This document shows, piece after piece, positions 27,255-35,821 of a DNA stretch of 64,000 bases (position 1 is its first letter; every line of letters starts with the position of its first letter). The stretch is from NCBI GenBank assembly GCA_039960995.1, contig JBDVKF010000093.1:1-64000 (forward strand), given 5' to 3'. The stretch is from JABSSA01 sp039960995 (lineage in GTDB: Bacteria > Pseudomonadota > Alphaproteobacteria > Rhodobacterales > Rhodobacteraceae). A program made the position numbers and the translations under genes. The notes under the pieces were generated by a model that was given only the letters and a program-made list of their open reading frames with translations, searched no databases and was not told the DNA's origin.

Positions 27255-27709
27255 GACACAAGCCTTTTTTGCACCTTGGGATCAGGCAAGGAACACAGAT
27301 CCGCCGTGCCGAACCAACGATATCGATTTGTGGCAACGATCACGTAGAGACGATCACGCGACGGACTGGGAACGATCCGCATGATGCTCAACGCATGCCA
27401 TACGCGTCCAAGGCGACGCCCGACACGCATAAGCGCATCGAGCGATGCATAAGCGCGCCCATCCTCCAGATAAAGCCATGACGTCGGATCCTCAGGGTCC
27501 ATCGCATAATGGATCATCAAAGCGTTGCCCAACTCCGACTGCAGAGGCACGATCTTGAATTCTGCTAGCCGATCATTGCGGGCGATCCATGCCGCCCCAC
27601 GTGCACAAAGCGCGCAATGCGCATCCATTACACAAACGGGTCCACTGTCCGGGAATTCAGGTACATTTCTGTCAAGCCGATAAGAAAAGGGCTTTTGGTC
27701 AACGTTCAT
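27251..27709 (-). CDS. DCC-family (DUF393, YuxK-like) thiol-disulfide oxidoreductase
   Basis: The product is 152 residues with the DCC start (VCVMDAHCALCARG: Cys32 and Cys35 as CxxC), a thioredoxin-like pattern, and the usual YAMDPEDPTSWLYLEDGRAYASLDA segment. Members are predicted redox proteins. It is the first gene of a pair with the DUF4166 protein. The 27710-27914 gap upstream contains no supported gene. Confidence 0.8.
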   Translation of the reverse strand: MNVDQKPFSYRLDRNVPEFPDSGPVCVMDAHCALCARGAAWIARNDRLAEFKIVPLQSELGNALMIHYAMDPEDPTSWLYLEDGRAYASLDALMRVGRRLGRVWHALSIMRIVPSPSRDRLYVIVATNRYRWFGTADLCSLPDPKVQKRLVS

Positions 27710-27913
27710 ACATATTTCTACGCGCGGAGAGGTTTGAAGTTAAGCGCAATCGCACGGAAAGAAATATCTATTTGTTAGCTTAAGTTGGCACCTGATAACG
27801 AAGGCCGCCGCGATGAAGCTGAGCTTTGACGTGGACGGCAGAAGTTCGGTTTCCCGTCCAATCGTGTTGAAGGCAGAGGTACGGGTTTTGAGGGCACAAC
27901 ACCCTTGAAGCAT

Positions 27914-27946
27914 GAAAAATCCCAGCTGGCCGGAACCAACTGGGAT
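27914..27946 (-). terminator. Rho-independent terminator of ovoA
   Basis: A stem of ATCCCAG...TGG with CCA...CTGGGAT (27919-27946) is followed, on the minus strand, by five T residues (A-run 27915-27919). It lies 18 bases past the ovoA stop. Confidence 0.75.
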
Positions 27947-27964
27947 CATACTTATGCATTTTGT

Positions 27965-30127
27965 TTATTTTGCTTTCCGCCAAACGCTCATTTCGGCGAC
28001 GCTGTGTTGGAATTTCCGCGCAGTTTCGCGAATGACAAAGGGGATGTCTTTTGGATCGCCAACAAGTTCAAACTCTGGCGCAAGGTTTTCCGCCAGTCCT
28101 TCCAGTGTGGAATAGTTCTCGCCGGTCTGAGCTTTGAACCCGCCTAACCAATTTTCCTTTGGTGTGAACTCTTCCAGCCATGTGTAAGGTGACGTGATGA
28201 CCAACAATCCGCCTGGGCGAACGCGATCCTTGATCGAGGCAAGAAAGTCGGTTGGCTTGTACAGGCGATCAATCAGGTTGCCCGCAAACACCAAATCATA
28301 ATCGGTGTATTTATCCGCCAGGTTGCAGGCATCACCTTGCATGAAGGAAACATTGTCTTTGATCGCTTCATATCCATCAAACTCAGCCAGCTTCACCTCT
28401 TTGAAATCAACAAGATCCCCTTGGGTGGCAATGACATAGCGCTGTGAACCAGTCGATTGTAACGTTGATGGGGCTTCGATCAGGCGTGCCGAGAAATCAA
28501 GTGCGTCGACATGATCAAAAATCTTAGCCAGTTCAAAGGACGAACGGCCAGTGGCGCAACCCAGATCCAAGGCACGCTCGGTTTTCATGTCTGTAACATG
28601 AGAGGCCAAAGCTTCGATACAGGCGACGGGGAAGTTCTTCACACCGTAATGTTCTTCCCCATAGTGAAACTCGATATATTGGGAGATTTGTTCGTCGGTT
28701 TCGTAAACATTCATGATTGGGTTCTCGATTTCACCGGCTTCAACATAACGTAGGCCAGAGTATTGGAAGAAATGGCGACGGAAGGCGTAACGGGAATCCT
28801 TGATGGAATAGTTGCCCGTTGAAATCCAGCAACCGCCTTTGAAAACGTTGTGTTTGCCATCGAATGTAGGCGATGAGAAATCATCGTAAATTGGATGGAC
28901 GTTGTAGCCTTCCAAACCATCAATAGGTGTTTCAGTCCACTGCCAAACATTGCCGATAATGTCGAAAAAGCCACCCTCAAACTCATGACGGTCCACGGGG
29001 CAGGGCGACATTTCATATTCTAGGTTGATGTTGCCGGGGGCCTTTGTCCAATAAGGTTGGTCTGTTTGGGTCGTTTCGTTGCGCAGGTGATACCACTCTG
29101 CCTCTGTCGGCATCCGGATGTTCTTGCCAGTCTCCTTAGATTTCCAGTTACAGAAGGCCTTGGCCTCGAGGTAATTCAAATCCGTGGGCCAGTTCAACGG
29201 CATATCGATGACTTCCAGCATGGACCGGTATTTGTACCCGTCCGCATCTTTGACCCAATATACTGGGTGTTCGGCCTTGGCATATTGCACCCAATGCCAC
29301 CCTTCGTCGTCCCAATAGCTGCGGGTGTGATATCCTCCAGCTTCGACGAATTCCAAAAACTCAGAATTTGAAACGAGGTATTTGGATGCTTTGAAAGGTT
29401 TGATTTTCGCTTCGGCATGCCCAAATTCGTTGTCCCATCCATATAGCGGGTTTGATTTGTCTTTGCCGTATTCGATGTCGCCACCGGCAACATCCAACAA
29501 TTCGTTCAATGGGGCGGTTCCCGTTTCTAAACAAATTTTGCTCCAGACATCATGCGCCTGTACTTTGTCCAACGGCAACTCGCGGATCAAAACCGCGGTT
29601 GTTTCAAGGTGGATGCGCTCATGTTCAATGCCCATCATGATGACCCACATCGGATCGTCCCATTGAATTGGCAATGTGAAATCACAAGTCCGGATGAAAT
29701 TATCGACGATCTCACGTGTCTTGTCGCGGTACGCCTTTACCTTTGCCGGTGTCGGCCAATCGTAATGGGCTTCGTTCAGGTCATCCCATGACATTTCGTC
29801 CACACCGATGGCCAACGTTGATTCCAGGTGCGGATCGATGCGTTCGTTGATCAACTTCGCAACGTTGAGCTTGTTGATGTAGAAAACCGAGGTGTGACCA
29901 TAATAAAAGATCAATGGATGGCGCAGCATGTTCGCGCGCGCATAGTAAGCTTCGTCATCTACAAGGCAGTCGAAAATGCTCTCGTACAAGGAGAAAGTGC
30001 GATGAAAATACTCAAGTATCTCTTCGCGTTTGGATTCGACAGTTCCTTCGTTCAATATCGGAGTTTTTGTTATTACAGAACGTGAGTTAGACAAAACAAA
30101 GTCGGTATGGGACGCTTCGGATGGCAT
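27965..30127 (-). CDS. ovoA: OvoA: 5-histidylcysteine sulfoxide synthase with C-terminal methyltransferase
   Basis: The product is 720 residues, the length of full OvoA. Domains in order: DinB-like with the non-haem iron motif HERIHLE (H169, H173, E175), FGE-sulfatase/EgtB-like (GNVWQWTETP about 392-401, GGCW 431-434), then a SAM methyltransferase (DLGCATGRSS, 521-530). OvoA joins cysteine and histidine oxidatively and its last domain N-methylates the thiol-imidazole, the first and last steps of ovothiol A synthesis. EgtB lacks the methyltransferase, so ovothiol is preferred over ergothioneine. The lyase OvoB is not adjacent. AAGG precedes the ATG. Confidence 0.92.
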   Translation of the reverse strand: MPSEASHTDFVLSNSRSVITKTPILNEGTVESKREEILEYFHRTFSLYESIFDCLVDDEAYYARANMLRHPLIFYYGHTSVFYINKLNVAKLINERIDPHLESTLAIGVDEMSWDDLNEAHYDWPTPAKVKAYRDKTREIVDNFIRTCDFTLPIQWDDPMWVIMMGIEHERIHLETTAVLIRELPLDKVQAHDVWSKICLETGTAPLNELLDVAGGDIEYGKDKSNPLYGWDNEFGHAEAKIKPFKASKYLVSNSEFLEFVEAGGYHTRSYWDDEGWHWVQYAKAEHPVYWVKDADGYKYRSMLEVIDMPLNWPTDLNYLEAKAFCNWKSKETGKNIRMPTEAEWYHLRNETTQTDQPYWTKAPGNINLEYEMSPCPVDRHEFEGGFFDIIGNVWQWTETPIDGLEGYNVHPIYDDFSSPTFDGKHNVFKGGCWISTGNYSIKDSRYAFRRHFFQYSGLRYVEAGEIENPIMNVYETDEQISQYIEFHYGEEHYGVKNFPVACIEALASHVTDMKTERALDLGCATGRSSFELAKIFDHVDALDFSARLIEAPSTLQSTGSQRYVIATQGDLVDFKEVKLAEFDGYEAIKDNVSFMQGDACNLADKYTDYDLVFAGNLIDRLYKPTDFLASIKDRVRPGGLLVITSPYTWLEEFTPKENWLGGFKAQTGENYSTLEGLAENLAPEFELVGDPKDIPFVIRETARKFQHSVAEMSVWRKAK

Positions 30128-30557
30128 GTGGGGCCTTCATGATTTTTTAGCTGGAGGTGTGTGTCCAACTTTCGAGATGTGTGGGCATTAGAGGTAGTGC
30201 TGTTTTGTTGTGATATCAATTCAATGTAACGCGGACTTGTTCTCGTGTGTGACGATTGGGCTGTGAAATTCTCTACACTGTCGTACCATGCGCGATTTCG
30301 CGCTGATGAACTCAATTTGCCCCAGAATTTGCGCCTGTAGACGAATGTTTCATTCTAAGGGACAATTTCATTAATAAAACACTGCGAGATTTGAGGCCTT
30401 CGCGCTTGTTGCCAAGGCGATGTCGGTCCACACGGCTGCAAAACCGGCACGGGATACAAATTCAAAAACAGTTAAATCTAGCAGGGGGCTGGCTCCCTTC
30501 GTCAGTTTAAATTGGGGCTACGTCTTAAGCCTCCAGAGCTGCCCCTGTTGACGGGTG
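30128..30557. other. Divergent promoter region between ovoA and frcB
   Basis: About 430 bases without a supported gene, between the divergent ovoA and sugar-transporter genes. It should contain both promoters. Apart from the inverted repeat listed separately, I see no recognisable element. Confidence 0.4.
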
Positions 30558-30575
30558 CGTGAAATCAGGTTCACG
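30558..30575. promoter_or_regulatory. Inverted repeat upstream of frcB
   Basis: CGTGAA and TTCACG are separated by six bases, 50 bases before the frcB start. The spacing fits an operator for a dimeric regulator. No regulator gene is adjacent. Confidence 0.4.
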
Positions 30576-30624
30576 TAGGGTAAGGCCAAATGATTCTAGG
30601 GCCTTTACGTCTTGGGAGGATATC

Positions 30625-31641
30625 ATGAAGAAATTTCTAATTGGCGCGGCTATGATGACGATTGCATCAACAGGCGCAGCATGGGCCGACGGCCATTCTA
30701 CAACCGTTTGCCTCATTACAAAAACCGATACCAACCCCTTCTTCGTAAAGATGAAAGAAGGCGCAGAAGCCAAAGCTGCAGAGCTTGGCATGACGCTCAA
30801 GTCCTTCGCTGGTAAAATCGACGGTGATCACGAAACACAGGTACAAGCAATCGAAACCTGTATCCTCGACGGTGCCAAAGGCATTCTGATTACTGCATCT
30901 GATACTTCATCAATCGTACCTGCCGTACAGCAAGCGCGGGATGCGGGGCTCGTCGTGATCGCACTCGACACGCCGCTGTCACCGATTGAAGCGGCTGACG
31001 CGACGTTTGCGACCGACAATTTCCTTGCTGGTGAGCTCATCGGTAAATGGGCTGCGGGTCAGGTCGACGATACAACTACTGCCAAGATAGGTATGATGAA
31101 CATTAACGTGTCCCAACCAACCGTGGGTGTTCTGCGTAACCAAGGTTTCTTGCAAGGCTTTGGCATTGACCTTGCCGATCCTGCGAAATGGGGCGACGAG
31201 AGCGATGAGCGGATCATCAACAACGAAGTGACCAATGCCAATGAGGAAGGGGGACGCAAGTCCATGGAAAACCTTCTGACCATGGATGACGGTGTCAACG
31301 TCCTCTACACGATCAATGAACCAGCTGCAGCGGGTGCGCACGAGACACTGAAAGACTTTGGTAAGGTTGACGACGTCGTTGTTGTCTCTGTCGATGGCGG
31401 TTGCCCTGGTGTTCAAGCGGTTGCCGAAGGTGCAATTGGTGCAACGTCGCAGCAATACCCGCTTTTGATGGCTGCTTTGGGCGTCGAGGCGATCAAGGCT
31501 TGGGCGGATGACGGCATTAAGCCAGAGTTGACGCCCGGCAAAGCCTTCTTTGACACTGGCGTTGCACTTGTGACGGACAACCCAGTTGACGGTGTGCCGT
31601 CTATCTCATCCGAAGAAGGTCTGAAGCTCTGCTGGGGCTAA
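30625..31641 (+). CDS. frcB: Sugar ABC transporter substrate-binding protein (FrcB-like)
   Basis: The product is 338 residues; ATG 30625 follows GGGAGG, and the longer frame to 30559 is unlikely. A signal peptide (cleavage near AWADG) precedes a family 2 (RbsB/FrcB) binding protein: CLITKTDTNPFFVKMKEGA, then VIALDTPLSP and the C-terminal VAEGAIGATSQQYP. It resembles the fructose-binding protein FrcB of Sinorhizobium. Related sugars such as ribose or mannose are possible. Confidence 0.85.
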   Translation: MKKFLIGAAMMTIASTGAAWADGHSTTVCLITKTDTNPFFVKMKEGAEAKAAELGMTLKSFAGKIDGDHETQVQAIETCILDGAKGILITASDTSSIVPAVQQARDAGLVVIALDTPLSPIEAADATFATDNFLAGELIGKWAAGQVDDTTTAKIGMMNINVSQPTVGVLRNQGFLQGFGIDLADPAKWGDESDERIINNEVTNANEEGGRKSMENLLTMDDGVNVLYTINEPAAAGAHETLKDFGKVDDVVVVSVDGGCPGVQAVAEGAIGATSQQYPLLMAALGVEAIKAWADDGIKPELTPGKAFFDTGVALVTDNPVDGVPSISSEEGLKLCWG

Positions 31642-31659
31642 GTCAGGTTTGAAGATTGA

Positions 31660-31690
31660 AGAGAGGGCACCGCATATGCCCTCTCTTTCT
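31660..31690 (+). terminator. Attenuator/terminator between frcB and frcC
   Basis: A perfect 10-bp stem AGAGAGGGCA (31660-31669) with TGCCCTCTCT (31677-31686), loop of seven bases, then TTCT. It would end or stabilise part of the frcB transcripts so that binding protein exceeds permease, as is common in this family. Confidence 0.75.
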
Positions 31691-31768
31691 GCGACAATCG
31701 AAAAAACGCTGACATTATAAATTAAGAGATTCACAACCAGATGGCGCGCCGTCTGCGAGAGGCGATGT

Positions 31769-32833
31769 ATGTCCCAATCAACGTCCGACTATGAAGCTGC
31801 ATCCAGCAGTCCAACGGAATCGATCGCCGAGTTCGAAGACACCCGAAAAGGTATTGTCGGCAAGCTACAACATTTATTGCACGTGAACCCCGCACTTGTT
31901 CCTCTGATCGTCCTTGTCACATCGATCGTGCTTTTTGGAATGCTTGTGGGACAACGTTTTTTCTCGCCCTTTGCGATGACATTGATCCTGCAACAGGTGC
32001 AGATCGTGGGCATTGTCGCCGCTGCACAAAGCCTTGTTATCCTGACGGCGGGCATCGATCTTAGCGTTGGTGCCATTATGGTTTTGTCGTCGGTGGTCAT
32101 GGGGCAGATGGTCTTTGGATATGGCATGCCGGTTGAGATTGCGATTGTAATCGGCCTTCTGGTTGGAACAGTGTGCGGGCTCTTGAATGGTTGGTTAGTG
32201 GCCTACATGAAGCTTCCGCCTTTCATTGTAACGTTGGGCATGTGGCAAATCGTTTTGGCGTCGAATTTCCTGTATTCCGCCAATGAAACCATCCGCAGTA
32301 AGGACATCGAAGACAATGCCGGCCTTCTGCAGGTCTTTGGGACCAAGTTCCAAATTGGCGGCGCGACCGTGACCCTTGGCGTGATCTTTATGATCACTTT
32401 GATTTTCACTTTGGCTTATGCCTTGAAACATACGGCTTGGGGACGTCATGTTTATGCCGTTGGCGATGACCCGGACGCGGCCGAACTTTCCGGAGTGGAC
32501 GTCAAAAAAACTCTGATTTCTGTGTATCTGCTGTCTGGTTTGATCTGCGCCTTTGCGGGTTGGGCGATGGTCGGTCGGATCGGTTCGATTTCGCCCACTG
32601 TCGGGCAACTGGCCAATATCGAGAGCATTACGGCGGTTGTGATCGGCGGGATTTCCCTTTTCGGGGGGCGCGGATCGATCTTGGGGGCGTTGTTTGGCGC
32701 GTTGATTGTTGGTGTGTTCACTCTGGGATTGCGTCTGATGGGGGCCGACGCACAATGGACGTTTTTGCTGATAGGCCTGCTTATCATCGCGGCCGTCGCG
32801 GTCGACCAGTGGATCAGAAAGGTATCAGCATAA
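31769..32833 (+). CDS. frcC: Sugar ABC transporter permease (FrcC-like)
   Basis: The product is 354 residues with AGAGG before the ATG. After a hydrophilic 40-residue N-terminus come about nine to ten hydrophobic helices of the RbsC/BPD_transp_2 family, with the conserved LTAGIDLSVGAIM and GGISLFGGRGSILGALFGA motifs. It overlaps the ATPase gene by one base. It forms the channel for the sugar bound by FrcB. Confidence 0.88.
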   Translation: MSQSTSDYEAASSSPTESIAEFEDTRKGIVGKLQHLLHVNPALVPLIVLVTSIVLFGMLVGQRFFSPFAMTLILQQVQIVGIVAAAQSLVILTAGIDLSVGAIMVLSSVVMGQMVFGYGMPVEIAIVIGLLVGTVCGLLNGWLVAYMKLPPFIVTLGMWQIVLASNFLYSANETIRSKDIEDNAGLLQVFGTKFQIGGATVTLGVIFMITLIFTLAYALKHTAWGRHVYAVGDDPDAAELSGVDVKKTLISVYLLSGLICAFAGWAMVGRIGSISPTVGQLANIESITAVVIGGISLFGGRGSILGALFGALIVGVFTLGLRLMGADAQWTFLLIGLLIIAAVAVDQWIRKVSA

Positions 32834-33609
32834 TGGAACCTATTCTTAAGGGGCGAAATCTGGTCAAGCGTTATGGCAAGGTCACAGCGCTCGATCATTG
32901 TGATTTTGATCTGTATCCCGGTGAAATCCTTGCCGTGATTGGTGACAACGGCGCGGGAAAATCAACGTTGATCAAAGCTGTGTCTGGCGCGGTTATACCC
33001 GATGCCGGGGATGTCTGGTTGGAAGGTGAAAAGGTCAATTTTTCTTCCCCGATCCAAGCGCGAGAACATGGGATTGAAACGGTGTATCAAACGCTGGCGA
33101 TGTCCCCAGCCTTGTCGATTGCGGACAACATGTTCATGGGGCGTGAGCTTCGCAAATCCGGTATCATGGGGACAGTGTTTCGCAAACTGGATCGTGCCGC
33201 GATGGAGAAATTTGCCCGCGATAAGCTGACCGAGCTTGGCCTGATGACGATCCAGAACATCAACCAAGCAGTCGAGACGTTGTCCGGTGGACAGCGCCAA
33301 GGTGTCGCTGTAGCCCGTGCTGCTGCATTTGGATCTAAGGTTATCATTTTGGATGAGCCTACAGCCGCGCTTGGCGTCAAAGAATCTCGCAAAGTGCTGG
33401 AGCTTATCCAAGACGTGCGGTCCCGCGGTATTCCGATTATCTTGATCAGCCACAACATGCCGCATGTGTTCGAAGTTGCAGACCGTATCCACGTGCACCG
33501 ATTGGGAAAACGTCTGTGTGTCGTTGATCCAAAGGATTATACAATGTCTGACGCAGTGGCCTTTATGACCGGCGCAAAGGAAGCACCAGGGGAGGCCGTG
33601 CCGGCTTGA
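32833..33609 (+). CDS. frcA: Sugar ABC transporter ATP-binding protein (FrcA-like, single domain)
   Basis: The product is 258 residues from ATG 32833. Walker A GDNGAGKST, signature LSGGQRQGVAVAR, Walker B VIILDEPTAALG. The single-ATPase length matches FrcA and differs from RbsA/XylG-type ATPases, which have two domains of about 500 residues; this supports the frc assignment. It is the last gene of the operon. No sugar kinase or ROK regulator follows. Confidence 0.88.
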   Translation: MEPILKGRNLVKRYGKVTALDHCDFDLYPGEILAVIGDNGAGKSTLIKAVSGAVIPDAGDVWLEGEKVNFSSPIQAREHGIETVYQTLAMSPALSIADNMFMGRELRKSGIMGTVFRKLDRAAMEKFARDKLTELGLMTIQNINQAVETLSGGQRQGVAVARAAAFGSKVIILDEPTAALGVKESRKVLELIQDVRSRGIPIILISHNMPHVFEVADRIHVHRLGKRLCVVDPKDYTMSDAVAFMTGAKEAPGEAVPA

Positions 33610-33960
33610 TGCCTCAACCGAGCAGAAATCGGCGTCAATTGAGATCTAGATGGAACAGGTTTTGACCCGGCATTTTTCACCAGTAGGCAGGCCTTTTTTC
33701 GGGAAAAGAGGCTAACAAACGCGATGCAATCCCGAAAAAACTGAGTGCATGCTAAATCAATTATTTCCTGATGACAAAGCGATCATACGATTACGTATGG
33801 TTGGCGATTTAGTCACAGTCATTTGATGCCATCTGTCCAAGGTCGCCTTGCCCAGAGAGGTTTTCCAGCGTCTGATAAAGTGCAATCAATTCACCGCGGA
33901 ACCGGTTGATTGGTTTGGAAACATCGGGCTGTGATTGACGGTTTTTGGAAAGGTGACGTT
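33610..33960. other. Intergenic region, no gene seen
   Basis: About 350 bases between frcA and the ankyrin protein. An imperfect hairpin (33691-33712, GCCTTTTTTC with GAAAAGAGGC) may act as a terminator but lacks a following T-run. Nothing else is recognisable. Confidence 0.4.
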
Positions 33961-34629
33961 ATGCTTCGTTCTTTAGTCTTTGCAGCGGTTTTGGTCGGAA
34001 ACGGCGGTTTTGTAACGGCTCAGACTGCACCGTCGGCATCGGAAATTGCGTCCTATGATGGATTGCACCTTGCGGCCCATGAAGGCGATGTGGCCGAGGT
34101 GAAACGTTTGATCGAAACAGGGGCCGATCTCAATGTCCGGGATGGTTCCAAACGTACACCTGCGCATGTTGCGGCATTTGCGTCGCATGATGATGTACTG
34201 ATCGCGTTGGCTGAGGGTGGTGCGGATATGAACGCGCTTGAAAACCGTGTCTATGACGTGCTGACCATTGCGGCGGTCGCAGACGATCCAGAAATGGTGT
34301 CATTGGCGATGGAGCTTGGTAACAAGCCTGACCTTGTCACAAGCGTCTATGATGGCACGGCTCTGATCGCGGCGGCCCATCTTGGGCATCACGATGTTGT
34401 CGCGCGCCTTGTTGCAGGCGGGGCACCGCTTGATCATATCAATAACCTCGCCTGGACAGCTTTGATTGAAGCAGTCGTTCTGGGTGACGGAGGACCAGAT
34501 CACATAAAAACGGTGCAAATCCTTGTGGACGCAGGGGCAGATAAATCCATCGGAGATCGTGAGGGAGTTACGCCATTGCAGCATGCGGTGGCACGTGGTT
34601 ATGCGGAAATGGTTGAAATCCTGAAATAG
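33961..34629 (+). CDS. Secreted ankyrin-repeat protein
   Basis: The product is 222 residues from ATG 33961 (site AAAGGTGA). A signal peptide (to about VTAQT) precedes four to five ankyrin repeats: LHLAAHEGDVAEVKRLIETGA, TPAHVAAFASHDDVLIALAEGGA and TPLQHAVARGYAEMVEIL are the clearest (quoted by their core helices). The export signal implies a periplasmic binding or scaffold role. Partner unknown; a stand-alone gene. Confidence 0.8.
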   Translation: MLRSLVFAAVLVGNGGFVTAQTAPSASEIASYDGLHLAAHEGDVAEVKRLIETGADLNVRDGSKRTPAHVAAFASHDDVLIALAEGGADMNALENRVYDVLTIAAVADDPEMVSLAMELGNKPDLVTSVYDGTALIAAAHLGHHDVVARLVAGGAPLDHINNLAWTALIEAVVLGDGGPDHIKTVQILVDAGADKSIGDREGVTPLQHAVARGYAEMVEILK

Positions 34630-34806
34630 CAAATGTGTCCACGCAAAGGTCAAACACCTAAACCATTTTACCGCATTTGATGGATGACCGCTTTGATTGC
34701 GTTTGACCTGCTTGGCCATAAATCCGGTCGTGAATTATCTCAAAATCGTTATCTGCCTCCTTCATTCAAACTGTTACGCTAAATTTAGATGAAGAAAGGA
34801 CCCATC

Positions 34807-35529
34807 ATGAAATTGTTGCTCAGCGCTTTGAGTGTGATGCTTTTGACCACCTCATTTGCACAGGCGGAAACGGTGCAGTTTCAAGCTTCGGACGGTGTCA
34901 CGGTCACTGCCGACTTCAAAGCCCCCAAGGCCGATTACGCAGCGGTTATTGTTCTGTTTCACATGGCGGGTGCAAGCCGTGGCGAATATCACAAAATCTC
35001 TGAGCGGTTGAACGGTCTTGGATATGCCACACTTGCAGTTGACCAACGCTCTGGTGGGCAAATCAACGGTGTGCGGAATGAAACGGTGGCTTCAGCTGGA
35101 GGAAGCACCAGCTTTGTTGCGGCAATCCCGGATCTTGTCGCGGCATCTGATTGGGCACGTCAAAACGCAGATGCACGCCGGGTCGGCGTTCTGGGATCTT
35201 CTTATTCAGCAGGGCTGGTTTTGGTGCTGTCAGCGCAGGACAAGACTTTTGCGGATGCTGTCATGTCGTTCTCGCCCGGCGAATATTACGGATCGAGCAA
35301 TTACGTCGCGAAAGAACTGGGCGGTATGCAAGTGCCAGCTTTCTTAACAAGCGCGCGTGGCGAAGCCGGTCAGTGGAAACCTTTTGCGAAAAAGATTGGC
35401 AGTCCGGTTGTTGAGTTTGTGCCCAATGGGTCAGGGCGCCATGGTGCATCCGCTTTGGACAGTGGCGATGGCGCTGAATACTGGTCAGCATTAGAAGGGT
35501 TCTTGGAGAAATATCTTCCGGCGGGTTGA
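34807..35529 (+). CDS. Secreted alpha/beta hydrolase (dienelactone-hydrolase-like)
   Basis: The product is 240 residues from ATG 34807, with GAAAGGA just upstream; an in-frame ATG at 34789 is less likely. The signal peptide ends near FAQAET. The fold shows the strand VIVLFHMAGA, the nucleophile elbow GVLGSSYSAG and a late GRHGASAL that supplies the likely catalytic His. Substrate unknown; a periplasmic esterase-type enzyme is expected. Confidence 0.75.
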   Translation: MKLLLSALSVMLLTTSFAQAETVQFQASDGVTVTADFKAPKADYAAVIVLFHMAGASRGEYHKISERLNGLGYATLAVDQRSGGQINGVRNETVASAGGSTSFVAAIPDLVAASDWARQNADARRVGVLGSSYSAGLVLVLSAQDKTFADAVMSFSPGEYYGSSNYVAKELGGMQVPAFLTSARGEAGQWKPFAKKIGSPVVEFVPNGSGRHGASALDSGDGAEYWSALEGFLEKYLPAG

Positions 35530-35821
35530 TGAATTCTCGATAAGAAAATTGGCGGCTGTTTTGAACCGGACCTTCGATTCAGGTTGGTATGTCTGCGCCG
35601 GAACTGGGAGGACACCCCTTTTTCGGCGCGAAATTGCCAAAAACGGCGCTTATTTTCACGTACAGACCACTAGCGAGAAAGTGTCGTGCCTTTCATTTAG
35701 AAAACAGGCTATTTGCGACCGCAAGAATCCAGCGATGGTTGTGTATCCCTCGCGTCAAACCAATCTCGGGCGATCAGCGGCTCAGTGCCTTCGCCATTCC
35801 GAATGAAGGAACCGACACTTG

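Noticed and set aside
27813..27908. 31-codon frame upstream of the DCC gene
   Set aside because: Very short, weak ribosome binding site and no hydrophobic or family feature; not enough to call a gene.
33691..33712. Imperfect T/A-rich hairpin after frcA as a terminator
   Set aside because: One mismatch in the stem, two-base loop and no following T-run; noted only within the intergenic entry.
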